A DNA stretch of 64,000 nucleotides from NCBI GenBank assembly GCA_051453625.1, contig JBOZIK010000001.1, positions 179,554,569 to 179,618,568 on the forward strand, given 5' to 3'. The DNA comes from Welwitschia mirabilis. Taxonomy: Eukaryota > Gnetophyta > Gnetopsida > Welwitschiales. The translations under genes were made by a program, and so were the position numbers. The notes beneath the pieces were generated by a model. The model was not told the origin of the DNA and made no database searches. It saw only the letters and a program-made list of their open reading frames with translations. Every line of letters starts with the position of its first letter. Position 1 is the stretch's first letter. Shown in pieces: positions 35,021 through 46,944 of this stretch.

Positions 35021-35036
35021 TATATTTCTTGTAGTA
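35021..35036 (-). mobile_element. Terminal inverted repeat remnant of a CACTA-like transposon
   Basis: TATATTTCTTGTAGTA is the reverse complement of a CACTACAAGAAA-type terminus with the first C changed to T. Together with the palindrome array it marks the right end of a non-autonomous CACTA-like element. The matching left end and 3-base target duplication were not identified; no transposase seen. Confidence 0.55.
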
Positions 35037-35345
35037 TTAGAGCTGAAATATTCTATTGGTTCCATTATAAGATTTTATTTTCATTTGAAATTATATAGAT
35101 TTTGGAAGCTATAAAATAAAAATATAATATGCATATTCTTAGTTTTGTCCAATTTTTAGTTGTTCTTCCCTTAATTTACATATTCTTAAATTAAATACTA
35201 TTCCATTTATTGTTCTAATGATGTGTACTTGTACCTTAAACACTTGACAATATATCATATGAGGAACTGTTATCACTAGAAAAACATATGAAAGCATTAA
35301 TACAAGGCTTATAAATGATACTATATCATAGTGTCTCAATATATT

Positions 35346-35570
35346 CTTTTGCATCTGATGTGGCTAATAACCCTTCAATTCTTGAAAAAGATTCTTGGGA
35401 AATAGATTTGAAGAAGCATATGACATGCTTGATTAATCTGGAATTGAAAACCTTAAAAACATTAACTGCATAAAGCAATATTTTAGTAAAAGTTGCTAAA
35501 TGGTTTAAAGAAATGTCCCATGAGAACATGAGTGCACTATCAAGTTTAACGTCAATTTAGGAATTCTACA
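35346..35570 (+). other. Open stretch, possible exon remnant
   Basis: The plus strand reads ILEKDSWEIDLKKHMTCL, INLELKTLKTL and VKVAKWFKEMSHENMSALSS with one internal stop. It looks like an amphipathic helical protein rather than random sequence. No family recognised and no good splice sites; the overlapping minus-strand frame (35326-35529) looks less protein-like. Confidence 0.3.
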
Positions 35571-38230
35571 CAAACCTTCAAGCACATTCTCACTAATAGA
35601 GGTTTGCTATTTTATAGAGTTGTTGATTCAAATATCATCTTAACACCTTATGTTGAGTTGAAGCGTTGTTCAATTTGGCATCCTATAAGTTGCTAACCTT
35701 AAAAAATTATCAAATCATCTTAAAGCTAATAAAAATATAGATGAGATAGAAGTATTGAGTTAATGTTTTAACTTGAGTAATAGGCTTCAAACCCTATTGA
35801 CATCTCTATTAATAAATACAAAATTCCTTGCTAAATACTTAGCATACCTTATAATTATAGTGCTCTGACTACAAAATCTTATTTGAGGCAATCTCTAAAA
35901 AAAAGCAAATGCATCGTTCATGCTACCACACAGATAATTCATATAAAAAAACATACATTGTAAACATAAGTAGAAGGATTAAAGCCCTCTCTAATCATCA
36001 TTTTATGAATTTTCTATTCTTCAAAATCTCTTACAACTTTGCACAAGTAGAAATTATAGAAATGGTGGTGAGCAAATCTATATTGAACTCATTCATCCTT
36101 TGTAAAGGTAATAGAGTATTTGCTAGGAAACCATTTTAAACACACTTGGAAAACCATTTTTCTCCCATGTATACATATTATTTAAAAAAAAAGTATAAGA
36201 ACTATTCATTTTCCCACAATTTTACCTAAACATTGTAAGTGTCATTTTAAGGAATTTCATCTTCTGCTAGTTCTTTTGCATAATATACCAATAGGACCTT
36301 TCCACATAATAAATATCATAATCTTTATCTCCCTTGATATACTAATACTTGAATGTAAGTATCAACTTAAATGTCTTTTTCTTGCTTTCATTCCTCTTCA
36401 TCATCCATCTCTTTGACTAATTTTACATACCTTTGAAAATTGGTTCCTATTTACGCTTTACTAGGGTTTACGTTATTATTTGTATTCCATAGGAAACAAA
36501 ATTAAAACAAATTTAGCAAAAGAATTTTTTATATATCATATCTATGCACTTACTCCATTATTTAAAATTGTAAGTGGATTTATTATAAACACATGTAATA
36601 ATGATGTTTTACATAATACTAAAAAAATTAAAAATCATGATCTAAAATATGATATTATGTGTACTCAATTATCATTTAAAGGAAAAGTAAAAAGTTAATA
36701 TTAGCATTCCCCTACCCCATTGTATGTGTTGTTATTTATCTCTAACTTATAGTTCTTCATGTCCACAACAATATCCAATATTTACCAAATATACTATAAT
36801 TTGTTAATGATATATATTCTTATAAACTTGAATAATGTTAATGTAAATAGGATTGAAAAAAAATTGTAGTAAACACTTTATTTTAAGGTAAATTCATTAT
36901 TTGTGAAGGGTTTGATACTTTAACTGTTTTAATTATCTTATGAATTTTGCTACAAGAGCATCATTACACATAACAAATAATATGATGATTGGTATTGAGT
37001 AGAATGCATCTAATTTTAAAGCTATTTATTTCACATCAAGTTCTTCATTTTAATTTTGATTTAAGAGTTGCATCAAAAGGGGTTTTACCTAAAGTATTAA
37101 TAATTTTACTTTATGTTTTCATGGTATTAGAATGTAAAATTCTCAAACGAGTACTCATTGACTCATGATCCGAAGTAAAACTTGATGGGATGCATGGACC
37201 ACCTTTGACTCAGGAAAAATAGGTTAAAAAAGCATTGTTAAAAATAATGGCTACAACTCATTCTAGTTAATCAACTCATAATTTATGAGTTACTTCATAC
37301 ATTGTGAATAGATCTACTATTTTCATTCATAGATTTTATTGCCAAAAGGCTAAACAAAGAAACTATATCTCTTGAACAATATTCAAGCATCAACTAAAAT
37401 AAGATTTATTAAGAAATTTGTTAAATTGAATTATAAGTTGGTAACACAAGGCATCCTTTGTTCAGTTACAAACTTAACTAGATTATTTGCATGATCAAAA
37501 TCCTATTGTGCCTCTGTTTTAAGCCAAAAAGAAGCAAAGAAATTTTTTATAAAAGTGTAGATCTTTGGAGCTTAGATTACAAGTGGTTTATAATATCATT
37601 GTTTCCTAGGTGATCTCGAACTTTAAATCACTTGAATATGACAAACTACACTACCTACTTAGTTTAGCCAACCTTTACACTAAGGGAATTTATAAATAGT
37701 CAATAATTCTATAGATGAATGCTAATCATGTGAAACAAACTTTTTTATAGCTATAATGAAAGCCCATGTGGTCTAAAGACTGCAAAACATCACCTGTGAT
37801 AAAATGAAGCCACATGAATGCCTATACATAGGTTTTTATATGCTACCTCTTGTTTTTCTCAAAAAAATTACATCAGAGAATTGAAAAGAATACTTAACAA
37901 GGATAGGTTTTAGTTGTCATTGTGATTGAAATTTATCTTAGAAAGGAGGTAATTAAATTGGAAAGAAGTAAAATCAAAACATCTTAAAGGCTTATGAAGC
38001 CTCTCCAATCAAGAAAAAAGTCATATTTCTTTAAGTGAAATTAGTTATACATTTGAATGAAGAATTTTACTACACTCTTTAGCTATGTTTTTTTTACTTT
38101 TTTATTGATTTTTATGTTTCAACCTTGAGAAAGTTGTAACTTAGGATTTATGGTTTAGGGTTTAGGATTTAACATTAATAAAACTAAAGTGATTATTAAG
38201 ATATTTCTTATCTAATAAAGTTTTTTTTTA
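35571..38230. other. No recognised gene
   Basis: AT-rich. Two plant telomere-like units (GGTTTAGGGTTTAGG near 38150) are too few to mean more than chance. Confidence 0.35.
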
Positions 38231-38232
38231 AA

Positions 38233-38299
38233 CCGGTTAGTATCATGTGATAGAATAGGGTTTATACTTTTAGTCCTATCTATACATGATACTAATCCT
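38233..38299. repeat. Foldback (hairpin) of about 65 bases
   Basis: TAGTATCATGTGATAGAATA at 38238 is the inverse of CCTATCTATACATGATACTA at 38275-38294, leaving a loop of about 15 bases; weaker pairing continues outward. A small MITE or a hairpin-RNA precursor would look like this. Confidence 0.6.
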
Positions 38300-40189
38300 A
38301 AATTAAGGCTATCCATGATTCTTTATCATTTGGAACATATGTCCTTCCATTATGTTATTTGGATTCTTATATAACTATAATGCCTTTTCCTCTTTCCCCT
38401 TAATGTCTTTATTAAGATGCAAATAAGGATGTATTTATCATGTTCATCTATAATAATTTACCTTGTGTTGAGACTATTATATGGATACATTAATGGAATC
38501 ATCATATCCATTGTTATCATCTAATAAATTCATTTATGCAAGTGACAAGGGCTGGATGTTTATGAATAGGTATTACCTCTCTAATTACATTTAACATTAT
38601 TCCTATAACTTCAAAAATATTATGTACTTATGTGTGTAATATTAATATTGAAAGACATGTAAAGAGTATAAGAATGGTGTAAAGATGTTCATAGATTTTG
38701 TGATTAACAATTCTTTTAGTTTTCAAGATATACTTTGTCCATGTGTGAAATGCTACAACACTTGTTATTGATAACTAAATATTGTTTTTAAGCATATTTT
38801 ATGCAAAGGAATAGATCTTACATACATAATATGGATTATGCATATTGNNNNNNNNNNNNNNNNNNNNNNNNNNNNNNNNNNNNNNNNNNNNNNNNNNNNN
38901 NNNNNNNNNNNNNNNNNNNNNNNNNNNNNNNNNNNNNNNNNNNNNNNGATATAAAATTGCTACTTGAATTATACAACTTTCTATAATTATTAAAATTAAC
39001 TATAAAGTTTCTTAGCTTTCAGAACGCATAAAAATTAAAAATTTTTAATTATTTATTTAAATATTTAAAAATAAATTAGACTTAATTTTATTAAACTATT
39101 CTCATTATACTATCCCTAAAAACTAATTTTAAAAATTTGAAATTAGTTTAGATGTATTTTATAGGTTCAAACTTTAAACTAGAAAAATTGCCTAAGTTTT
39201 NNNNNNNNNNNNNNNNNNNNNNNNNNNNNNNNNNNNNNNNNNNNNNNNNNNNNNNNNNNNNNNNNNNNNNNNNNNNNNNNNNNNNNNNNNNNNNNNNNNN
39301 NNNNNNNNNNNNNNNNNNNNNNNNNNNNNNNNNNNNNNNNNNNNNNNNNNNNNNNNNNNNNNNNNNNNNNNNNNNNNNNNNNNNNNNNNNNNNNNNNNNN
39401 NNNNNNNNNNNNNNNNNNNNNNNNNNNNNNNNNNNNNNNNNNNNNNNNNNNNNNNNNNNNNNNNNNNNNNNNNNNNNNNNNNNNNNNNNNNNNNNNNNNN
39501 NNNNNNNNNNNNNNNNNNNNNNNNNNNNNNNNNNNNNNNNNNNNNNNNNNNNNNNNNNNNNNNNNNNNNNNNNNNNNNNNNNNNNNNNNNNNNNNNNNNN
39601 AGAAATAAAATCAGTTAAACTAATTATGGATTTATAATAAAAAATTTTATTCTAAATATATAAAATAATTAGGAGTAATATAGACTCAATTTACTACAAT
39701 AAACAACACATCAATACCATGAGCCCTAGGATTTTGTAAGAAGGAATGTCTATAGCCTAAATAGATTCTTAAGGATTAGACTTATTCACTCTAACAAGAC
39801 TCTAATGTAAATTTGATGTAAGATTCATTTTAAAAATAATATAATACAATAAAAAATGGGTATCCAAAATCATAATAAACCCCTGGTCACTTAGCTAAAA
39901 TATTCATGAGACACATAGAAGCTAAGCTTATTAAGAGGTTCCTCAACTCTATCCCTTATCTTAGTCTATATCAATGGAAGGGAATATATACATCTATTGA
40001 TAATCACATTAACTAATCATATAAAAATATCCCTCAAATCTCTCCCTTATCTTAGTATCAGCTAATAAGAGGAAAAATACAAATCATGTGCATAAGCATA
40101 ATGCAAGAAATGGAGCTAAAATTATCATAAAAGAAGAACCTACTTGGAGGAAATAAGATTGATGGTCCTTGAAGAAGATTAAGGAAGTG
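38300..40189. other. No gene; two gaps (38848-38947, 39201-39600)
   Basis: AT-rich, no readable protein. Frames running across the N blocks are artefacts. Confidence 0.4.
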
Positions 40190-40253
40190 CTAAGCTTCTA
40201 GCTTCAAGCTTTTAAGCTTTAAGCTTGAGGCTTCAAGCATCTAGCTCTAAGCT
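40190..40253 (+). repeat. AGCTT-rich cryptic repeat cluster
   Basis: Repeated short words AAGCTT, TAGCTTCAAGC and AAGCTTGAGG, with some ten AGCTT/AAGCT occurrences in 64 bases, many of them palindromic. Confidence 0.7.
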
Positions 40254-40449
40254 CCAATTTTACACTCAATAAGATGAAAGATTGAGAAGAAANNNNNNNN
40301 NNTTGCTTAAAGAACACTAGTTTGAGAAGAAAGAAGAGGGATCTATTTAGAGATAAATGATATAATAAAGTTTATTGATATAATTGGTTAAATGTCATCT
40401 ACATCATTTTACCTATAAGATAAAGAAATGTATTTTACTTGATATGATT

Positions 40450-40628
40450 AAATCAATGACAAGTTGGATAGACCTTGTGTAAAAGTGACATTGACATGTG
40501 AATGATAATGATAATATTGATTAATTACAAGTTGGATGGACTTTGTGTAAAAGTGATATAGACATGTAAATAACAATAGTGATCAATGACAAGTTGGATG
40601 AGTTTGTGTAGAAGTGACATTGATAAGA
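40450..40628 (+). repeat. Three tandem units of about 65 bases
   Basis: Each unit holds GACAAGTTGGAT, CTTTGTGTAAAAGTGA and GACATG-type words; units start near 40450, 40518 and 40580. The last is truncated. Confidence 0.8.
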
Positions 40629-40711
40629 AGTAAAAGTGATGTATGAATGACAAAAGGAATCTTATTTATGACTCATGCACCTAATTTGGGTGAGAAATTT
40701 TCCTTCTTTAA

Positions 40712-41079
40712 TTAACAAGATTAATTACATGCATTATTTCCTCATGCTAGTTCCTTTTTAATCCTTTATAGGCTCATAACCAATTCAAAACATATTTAAA
40801 ATGCATTAGAAGAACACATGTACCAATTTCAAAATTACCATGTGACNNNNNNNNNNNNNNNNNNNNNNNNNNNNNNNNNNNNNNNNNNNNNNNNNNNNNN
40901 NNNNNNNNNNNNNNNNNNNNNNNNNNNNNNNNNNNNNNNNNNNNNNTAACAAGATTAATTACATGCATCATTACCTCATACTAGTTCCTTTTTAATCCTT
41001 CATAGGCTCATAGCCAATCAAACATATTTAAAATGCATTAGAAGAACACATGTACCAATTTCAAAATTACCATGTGACA
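40712..41079 (+). repeat. 135-base duplicate around a 100-N gap
   Basis: 40712-40846 and 40947-41079 are near-identical (TAACAAGATTAATTACATGC to AATTACCATGTGAC). It lies just outside the chromovirus LTR at 41092-41754. Confidence 0.85.
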
Positions 41080-41091
41080 CAACAAGAAAAA

Positions 41092-41754
41092 TAATATTTT
41101 ATGCATAAAGTACTTTGACAAGTATCAATGAGGATGAAATTTATGACAGGATAAATTCTACTATGTTATTCTTTTTAGTTTATGGATACTAGTATATGTC
41201 CTTATTCACATGTTTACACTCTTCTTGGTCCATCACATCAATAACACAAATCATAAGAAAGGAATTTCATAATTGAATGTAAAAAAAATGTCATAATGGA
41301 ATGTAAGAAATTGTCATAGTTGAACATAGTACTCTTACTTATTAATATTTCACTTTTACCAAGTAATTTTAGTTTCTTTTTAGATTTGAATAAGGCACAT
41401 AGATAAATGATTAAAATAAATATATCACATGCCATTTTTGTTAATATTATTTTACACATTTATGTGGATTTTTCAATTTAACTATTTAACCATGTAAATC
41501 ATATAACTTAAAATAATAAAATTACTCAAAACTAAGATTAATTAATTAAGTAATTTTATGAGTATCTATAATTAAAATATATGTTTGACATGAAAAATAT
41601 AATACATTATTAATTATAAGGCTACACATTGATTCTCCCTAAAAATATGATTTTCATGAACATTTGATATTGAAATGTATTACATAGTTTAAAAACTCTT
41701 GTAATCATGTCATTATGGTTATTAATTAAAGATTAAAAATTTTGGGTTATAACA
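41092..41754 (-). repeat. Chromovirus LTR without adjacent coding sequence (probable solo LTR)
   Basis: Homologous to the LTR at 12873-13601 along its length. The sense start TGTTATAACCC is at 41754. No chromovirus gag follows on its left and no chromodomain or polypurine tract precedes it on its right; instead copia RNase H begins at 41760. It therefore inserted into the copia element and recombined to a solo LTR. The left end is uncertain (about 41070-41092). Confidence 0.7.
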
Positions 41755-41759
41755 TATAC

Positions 41760-42880
41760 TTATTCTTAGTTGATGATGATGAAATTAATGTGTCTTTTTA
41801 CTTTTCTAATAAATTAGATTCATGCCATGAAAAAGCATGACACTTGAAGTGGATATTCTATCACTTGGACTTCCATCATAATCAACATTAGAAAAACAAT
41901 GTAATTTTTCATCTACTTTTTCAAAATATAAGCCACAATTCAAGGTTTCAACACATACCTTATAAAGTACTTCAAAGCAATCAAATCATTTCTCTAGGTT
42001 TATCCATAAATATACTCATAAAGAAAGTGAAAAGTTAATGTCTAGTCTAGTATGGTAAATAAATCTAAGAGATCCAATTATACTTCTATACAAAGATGCT
42101 TCATCCTTGTTGAGATTTCCTTTTATCAATTTTCAAATTATAAGGTAAAGGTGTTAATTGTACTTTTTCATTATAAGTTCATACTTATCCATAATGGCTT
42201 ATGCAAATTTACTTTGATGTATGGACACATTCATCTTAATTAAATTAAATATCAAGAAATTAGTTCAAAATGTTTAAAACTTTCATTTTAAATTCAAATG
42301 TCATCTCCTCCTTTAACTAATCAATTAACATTTGAGAGGATGGAAGGAACATGATATCATTAACATAAAGAAAGATCTTAATGAACTCATCATTCTCATG
42401 CTTGAAATATAATGTAGGCTCTAAAATGCATCATTTATATATTATTTTAATAATATAGGCATTGATTCTTTTGAGTCAAGCCCTTAGATCTTGCTTTAGC
42501 TTATATAGGCCCTTTTTCAACCTATAACTATTATGCTCTTTTCCTTGAATGATATATCCTTTAGGCTAAAAAATGCATACTTCCTCTTTTAAGTATCCAC
42601 TTAATAATGCTCAGTTTACATCCATTTCATGTAGCTTGTATCCACCATATATAGCCAAATAAATCATTAAGTTTATTGTTTTAAATCTTATCACTAATGC
42701 AAATATTTCTTAATCATCAATATGTTTCTTTTGTTTGTATCCTTTAGCTACCAGCCTTTTGTTGTAACTTTTGATGTCATAATTTTTATCCCTTTTTTAC
42801 ATAAATTCATTGTTAATTAATTATTTTCTTACATTTTGGCCTGTTAACTATTTTTCATGTGTTATTCTTCATAATGGTTG
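41760..42880 (-). pseudogene. Ty1/copia RT and RNase H
   Basis: Sense translation gives AIYGGYKLHEMDVN (RT palm), LKEEVCIF, YRLKKGLYKLKQDLRA, FLYVNDIMF where active RT has YVDD (Asp-to-Asn at 42359-42361), SLYRSIIGSLRFIYHTRLDI, and RNase H with NVDYDGSPSDRISTSSVM. Copia order (RT after integrase) is clear. Many TAA/TAG stops replace Gln or Trp. RNase H is cut by the LTR insertion at 41754. A C-terminal RAXX-type YKQKKHIDD segment (equivalent to RYGIDYxxTFAPV) lies near 42730. Confidence 0.85.
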
Positions 42881-44100
42881 TCATTTCTTTGTCCATTGCC
42901 TCTTTTCTAATTGAAGATTTAATTACTTCTTCAACTTAATTTGGCTCATTTATGAAGGCTAAATAAGAAACATAAATATCGTTTACCTAAATTCTTATTA
43001 ATATTTTATTTAAATTTTGATCAATCATTTAACTTGTTGGATGATCCCTTAAGAATTTTGATAAAATTTGAGGTTGATTAGAAGTAAACTTTGGTTGTTC
43101 ATTATCTGCACCATCTATGAAGTATCGAGGCCTAAACTTGAATTTATTAAACTTCACTTTTGAAATGAAATATTTGTGGCTAATGGATTCAAAACAATAA
43201 TATGCACAAGACTTAATATCAAACCAATAAAAATTCATTTTTTATTTCTTTCATCTAACTTATATGTAAATTAATTGAGAACATGAACCCCAAATATGTA
43301 GCTAAATATTTTCAAATGTAATAGCATTACTACTCTTTTGAAAATAAGCTCATAATGTGTCTTTTCTTAATTATTTGATATAACAACTCTATTAAAAAGA
43401 TAATTTGTTATAATAATGGCCTCACACCAACATTTATTTGGCAACTTGGCTTGAAGTAGTGAACATCTAGTAATTTCTTTAATTATTTATTATTTTTTCC
43501 TACAATGTCATTAGATTGAGGAAAGTAGTCATAGACGATCTACTTTTGAATATCACATTTACTAAAAACTTGTACAAATTTTTAATTCACAAATTCATCA
43601 CTTTTGTCACTCCTAATTTCTTTAATTTTTGTATCCAACTAATTCTTAACATTATTTTTGAAATATTTAAAATTAAATAAAGATTTTATCTTTTGAATTT
43701 AGTATGAAAGACCAAACATATCTTGAGTAATCATCTATAATAACCATAAAATACTCGGATCCTTTAAAAGAAGAAGCTTACATTGGTCCAACAAGATTTA
43801 TGTGAACTAACTCCAATGGTTTTTTTATTTCTTTCCATTGAAGTATTATGAGTACTTTCCTTTTGTTTGCCTTTCATGCACATTTGACATATTTCATTTG
43901 GGATGAAGAAGCATTTGATTCCCAACACACTTTACTTTTTGGTCATCTCCATAATGTTTTGGCATGTACAATGGTCTAACCTCATATGCCATAAAATTGG
44001 ATCATCTTTGATCAAAAAAGACATAAGAATTAATTCTAATCTTTCATATGCTTGTTTTTCATCTAATGAAATTTATGCATAAATTTAATTTTCACATTCT
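42881..44100 (-). pseudogene. Ty1/copia integrase
   Basis: Sense translation: CMKGKQK-type zinc-region end, KPLELVHINLVGPM in which the first catalytic Asp is Asn (43796-43798), YFMVIIDDYSRYVWSF, RSDKSDEFVN (second Asp retained), YFPQSNDIVGKNNK where active enzymes have QQNGVAERKNR (the catalytic Glu region is damaged), and the C-terminal KFRPRYFIDGADNEQP region (43029-43238). Frame changes occur every 100-200 bases. Confidence 0.8.
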
Positions 44101-44420
44101 TTGGAGATCATATGTAATTCCTTAATTATCTTTAATTATGTAATTAACCTCATCAAACATAATTTTGTTTCTTTTTTATGCCATTTTTTCAATAGTAAGA
44201 AGAGAATAAGATAATGTTGGAACATAAAAACATCCTACACATTAATGTACCTTTCATCATTCAAAGTAAGCTTGACATCACCAAATGCCTTTACCTTTAA
44301 TAAATGTACCATCTCCCACATTAATGGAACCTAAATCCATAGACTTGGAATTTTGAAACATATCTCTATGAGATGTTATGTAATTTGACAATCACTATTC
44401 ATAATCCATGTAGAATAATC
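44101..44420 (-). pseudogene. Ty1/copia protease
   Basis: Sense translation STWIMNSDCQIT corresponds to the copia protease STW-x-x-DSG-C-S-x-H. Asp-Ser-Gly has become Asn-Ser-Asp at 44391-44399 through two G-to-A changes, destroying the active site. VKLTLNDERYINV follows as in the family. Confidence 0.8.
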
Positions 44421-44578
44421 AAAAGCTTTTGTAGTAACCGTGATTGAAAAATTTAAAGGCCCTCCTTCAATGCATTTTTCTTTATCATTTTGCACTTGTG
44501 AAGAACTATAGAATCATCATCTTATGCTTTGGATGTTTCTTCATCAATTGATAAGGGAAAAAAATTAATCTTCCATTA

Positions 44579-45517
44579 ACATTTGACTTTAGTGTGATTT
44601 AATTTTTTATAATTTTTACACCAAAGGTTATCTTGTTTTTTACTTGAAGGTTGTTCATACAATGAAGAGTTATTGTAACAAAAATTTCCTCTTCCTCTAA
44701 AATTTTATTATATTTCACCTCTTGAATTTGGACTTATTCCTCTTTATTATCCTCTAAAATTTTAATTAGCTCCTTGAGAAATCTGAGAATCTTGTGTTTC
44801 TTATGATCCTTGGTATTGGTCATTTATTCTTCCTCCACCTCTTTTGTTTCTTCCTCCTCTAAGATGTTGATTTCTAGCTAAGGATGCATTATCATGTGAG
44901 ATATCATATATTTTTAAGTTCTTTAAGGTCTTCAATTAATAAACTAAATTATCAATGGAGTAGATTTAAGTTCTTTGGTTTGAAGAATGGTGATCATGCA
45001 TTTCCTATATCTATGATCATTATAAAATACTTGTATTAACTTATTAATATTTTTTCTTCTACTCAATCCATAATCATATTCATTCAAATTTCATAAAGTT
45101 GTGTACATTCTATTAAAAAAACAATAAAGCAGTTTACCTCTTTAAATATGAAGATCATCAAATTCCTTTGTATACCTCATTTATTTAATTTGTCTATTTT
45201 AAACTATACCTTCGAATTCTAGCTAAAGTTTATCCCAATACTTATTTGATGTGCCTTTGAAAATGAATCTTGCTCTAATTACTTTTGAGACTGAAGTGCA
45301 TATTATCATTTTTTCTAATGCATCTACCTTTTATTTTAAGTAATATTACCTCTTCTATTCTCTATTCAATACATTCAAATTTTAAGAAAAGAAAAATCCA
45401 TTTTCTACCATATTATGATATTTATTGATTTATAATAAGGAATTTATTAAGTTTAAATTGTATAAAAATATTGAGATTCATTGAAAATTACAAAGCATTT
45501 AGGAATTTTTTAGCCAT
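44579..45517 (-). pseudogene. Ty1/copia gag
   Basis: The likely start codon is at 45515-45517 (MAKKFLNAL), 88 bases after a decayed PBS. Capsid-like sequence FDDLHIKRGKLLYCF, LSRRKNINKLIQVF is followed by a zinc knuckle WCKNYKKLNHTKVKC (44579-44620) whose second Cys is Tyr (one G-to-A change). About normal length for copia gag, but with roughly ten stops or shifts. Confidence 0.7.
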
Positions 45518-45604
45518 GTCTTTGAAATTGAATTAAAACAAACTTGCTTTAAATGAAAAAATATTAATAAACCTAAATTCCAAAGTTATCTATTAATCTT
45601 CTAT

Positions 45605-45616
45605 GCTCTAATATCA
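45605..45616 (-). other. Primer-binding site of the copia element (decayed)
   Basis: Sense TGATATTAGAGC against the initiator tRNA-Met PBS TGGTATCAGAGC: two differences, both transitions. It precedes the gag start by about 90 bases. Confidence 0.65.
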
Positions 45617-45954
45617 CTTTATCAGTGAAAGCTTGATGAAACTCTATAATTTTCATACTTGAACTGAAGATGTCTTTGAATGCTAAATATATCTCTCATA
45701 TGCATAAACATCTTTGTTGTATCAGATATCATTATTGAATTTTATTTATTAATAAAAGCCATCTCTAATGTGTTAGGTATCTTTATAGTATCGATTTTAT
45801 TAGTAAAGATAACCTTAATGTTTCTTTAAAATCTATAGGCATTTATGGTATTAAAGATGTCTATCCAAAAATTTAACCTATCTATCTATAAGTTTAGAAG
45901 ACATCTTTGACTTATGTGTAAAACCCCAAATTTTATAGTTGAAAATATTCAAAC

Positions 45955-46381
45955 TTGATGCTCTGATACCAAAATGTAAGACCAAGACTCTAAAAGTTAT
46001 GGCAAGAAGAAGGTATAAATTATTGTAGAGGTAAAGATTAACCAATAAGATGATGTAACCACCACTTATTAAACTTATCTACAACATAACTAAAATGTAC
46101 CAAATCACATTGGTCATATTCTNNNNNNNNNNNNNNNNNNNNNNNNNNNNNNNNNNNNNNNNNNNNNNNNNNNNNNNNNNNNNNNNNNNNNNNNNNNNNN
46201 NNNNNNNNNNNNNNNNNNNNNNTCTGATACCAAAATGTAAGACCAAAACTATAAAAGTTATGGCAAGAAGAAGGTATAAATTATTGTAAAGGTAAAGATT
46301 AACCAATAAGATGATGTAATCACCACTTATTAAACTTATCTACAACATATCTAAAATGTACCAAATTACATTGGTCATATT
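45955..46381 (-). repeat. Copia LTR/PBS segment duplicated around a 100-N gap
   Basis: 45962-46122 and 46223-46381 are about 95% identical copies that include the PBS and the LTR end. Confidence 0.85.
45960..45971 (-). other. Second initiator-Met primer-binding site, intact
   Basis: Sense TGGTATCAGAGC is a perfect 12-base match to the tRNA-Met PBS. Three bases away the sense strand ends GGTCTTACA, consistent with the end of an LTR that lies to the right from 45975. It is a separate copia 5' end next to the first. Confidence 0.7.
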
Positions 46382-46944
46382 CTAATACATCTATATTAGA
46401 TATGCAAACTATTAAATAATGTGTAGGGTGTCAAGGTGAAATGGTTAAAGAGATGATATGTTAAAAAGGAGATCAATGTTTAATATTTACATTAAGCTAA
46501 AACTATAACATAATGTCCAACCCAAGGACTTATTAATTACTCATTCATTTAGTTATATTTAGAATTGGAGTTCATATAATATTTATATGAATGATATATA
46601 TTAAACCATAATTGATTTCATACGATACTTATGTATACACTCCTAAGAGTAAGGATATTAAAAACGGTAATATTTTCTTAAAGGTAATATTTTAAGAAAG
46701 ATAATATTTTCTTATTTGGATGAATTGAAGGAAGGTCTATGTTATAATATTATAGCTATTGGGCCCCAAATTTTATGTGATACCCATCCTTACATTCGTG
46801 TTAAATTTAGCTATAGATTAATACTGAAAAATTTGGTGGCTAAGGATAAACAAATCATAAATTATTAAATCTTGCATTACTTAAAAAAATTATGTTTACA
46901 CTTTGCTAGGAGTTGATCTTGAGATTTTCCTTTTAAGAGATTGC
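46382..46944. other. Probable remainder of a copia LTR; no gene
   Basis: Non-coding. Contains three tandem units of 17-18 bases (GGTAATATTTTCTTAAA type) at 46666-46720. The 5' end of the LTR was not located. Confidence 0.35.

Noticed and set aside
38151-38166. Plant telomere repeat (TTTAGGG)
   Set aside because: Only about two units, too few for an interstitial telomere claim.
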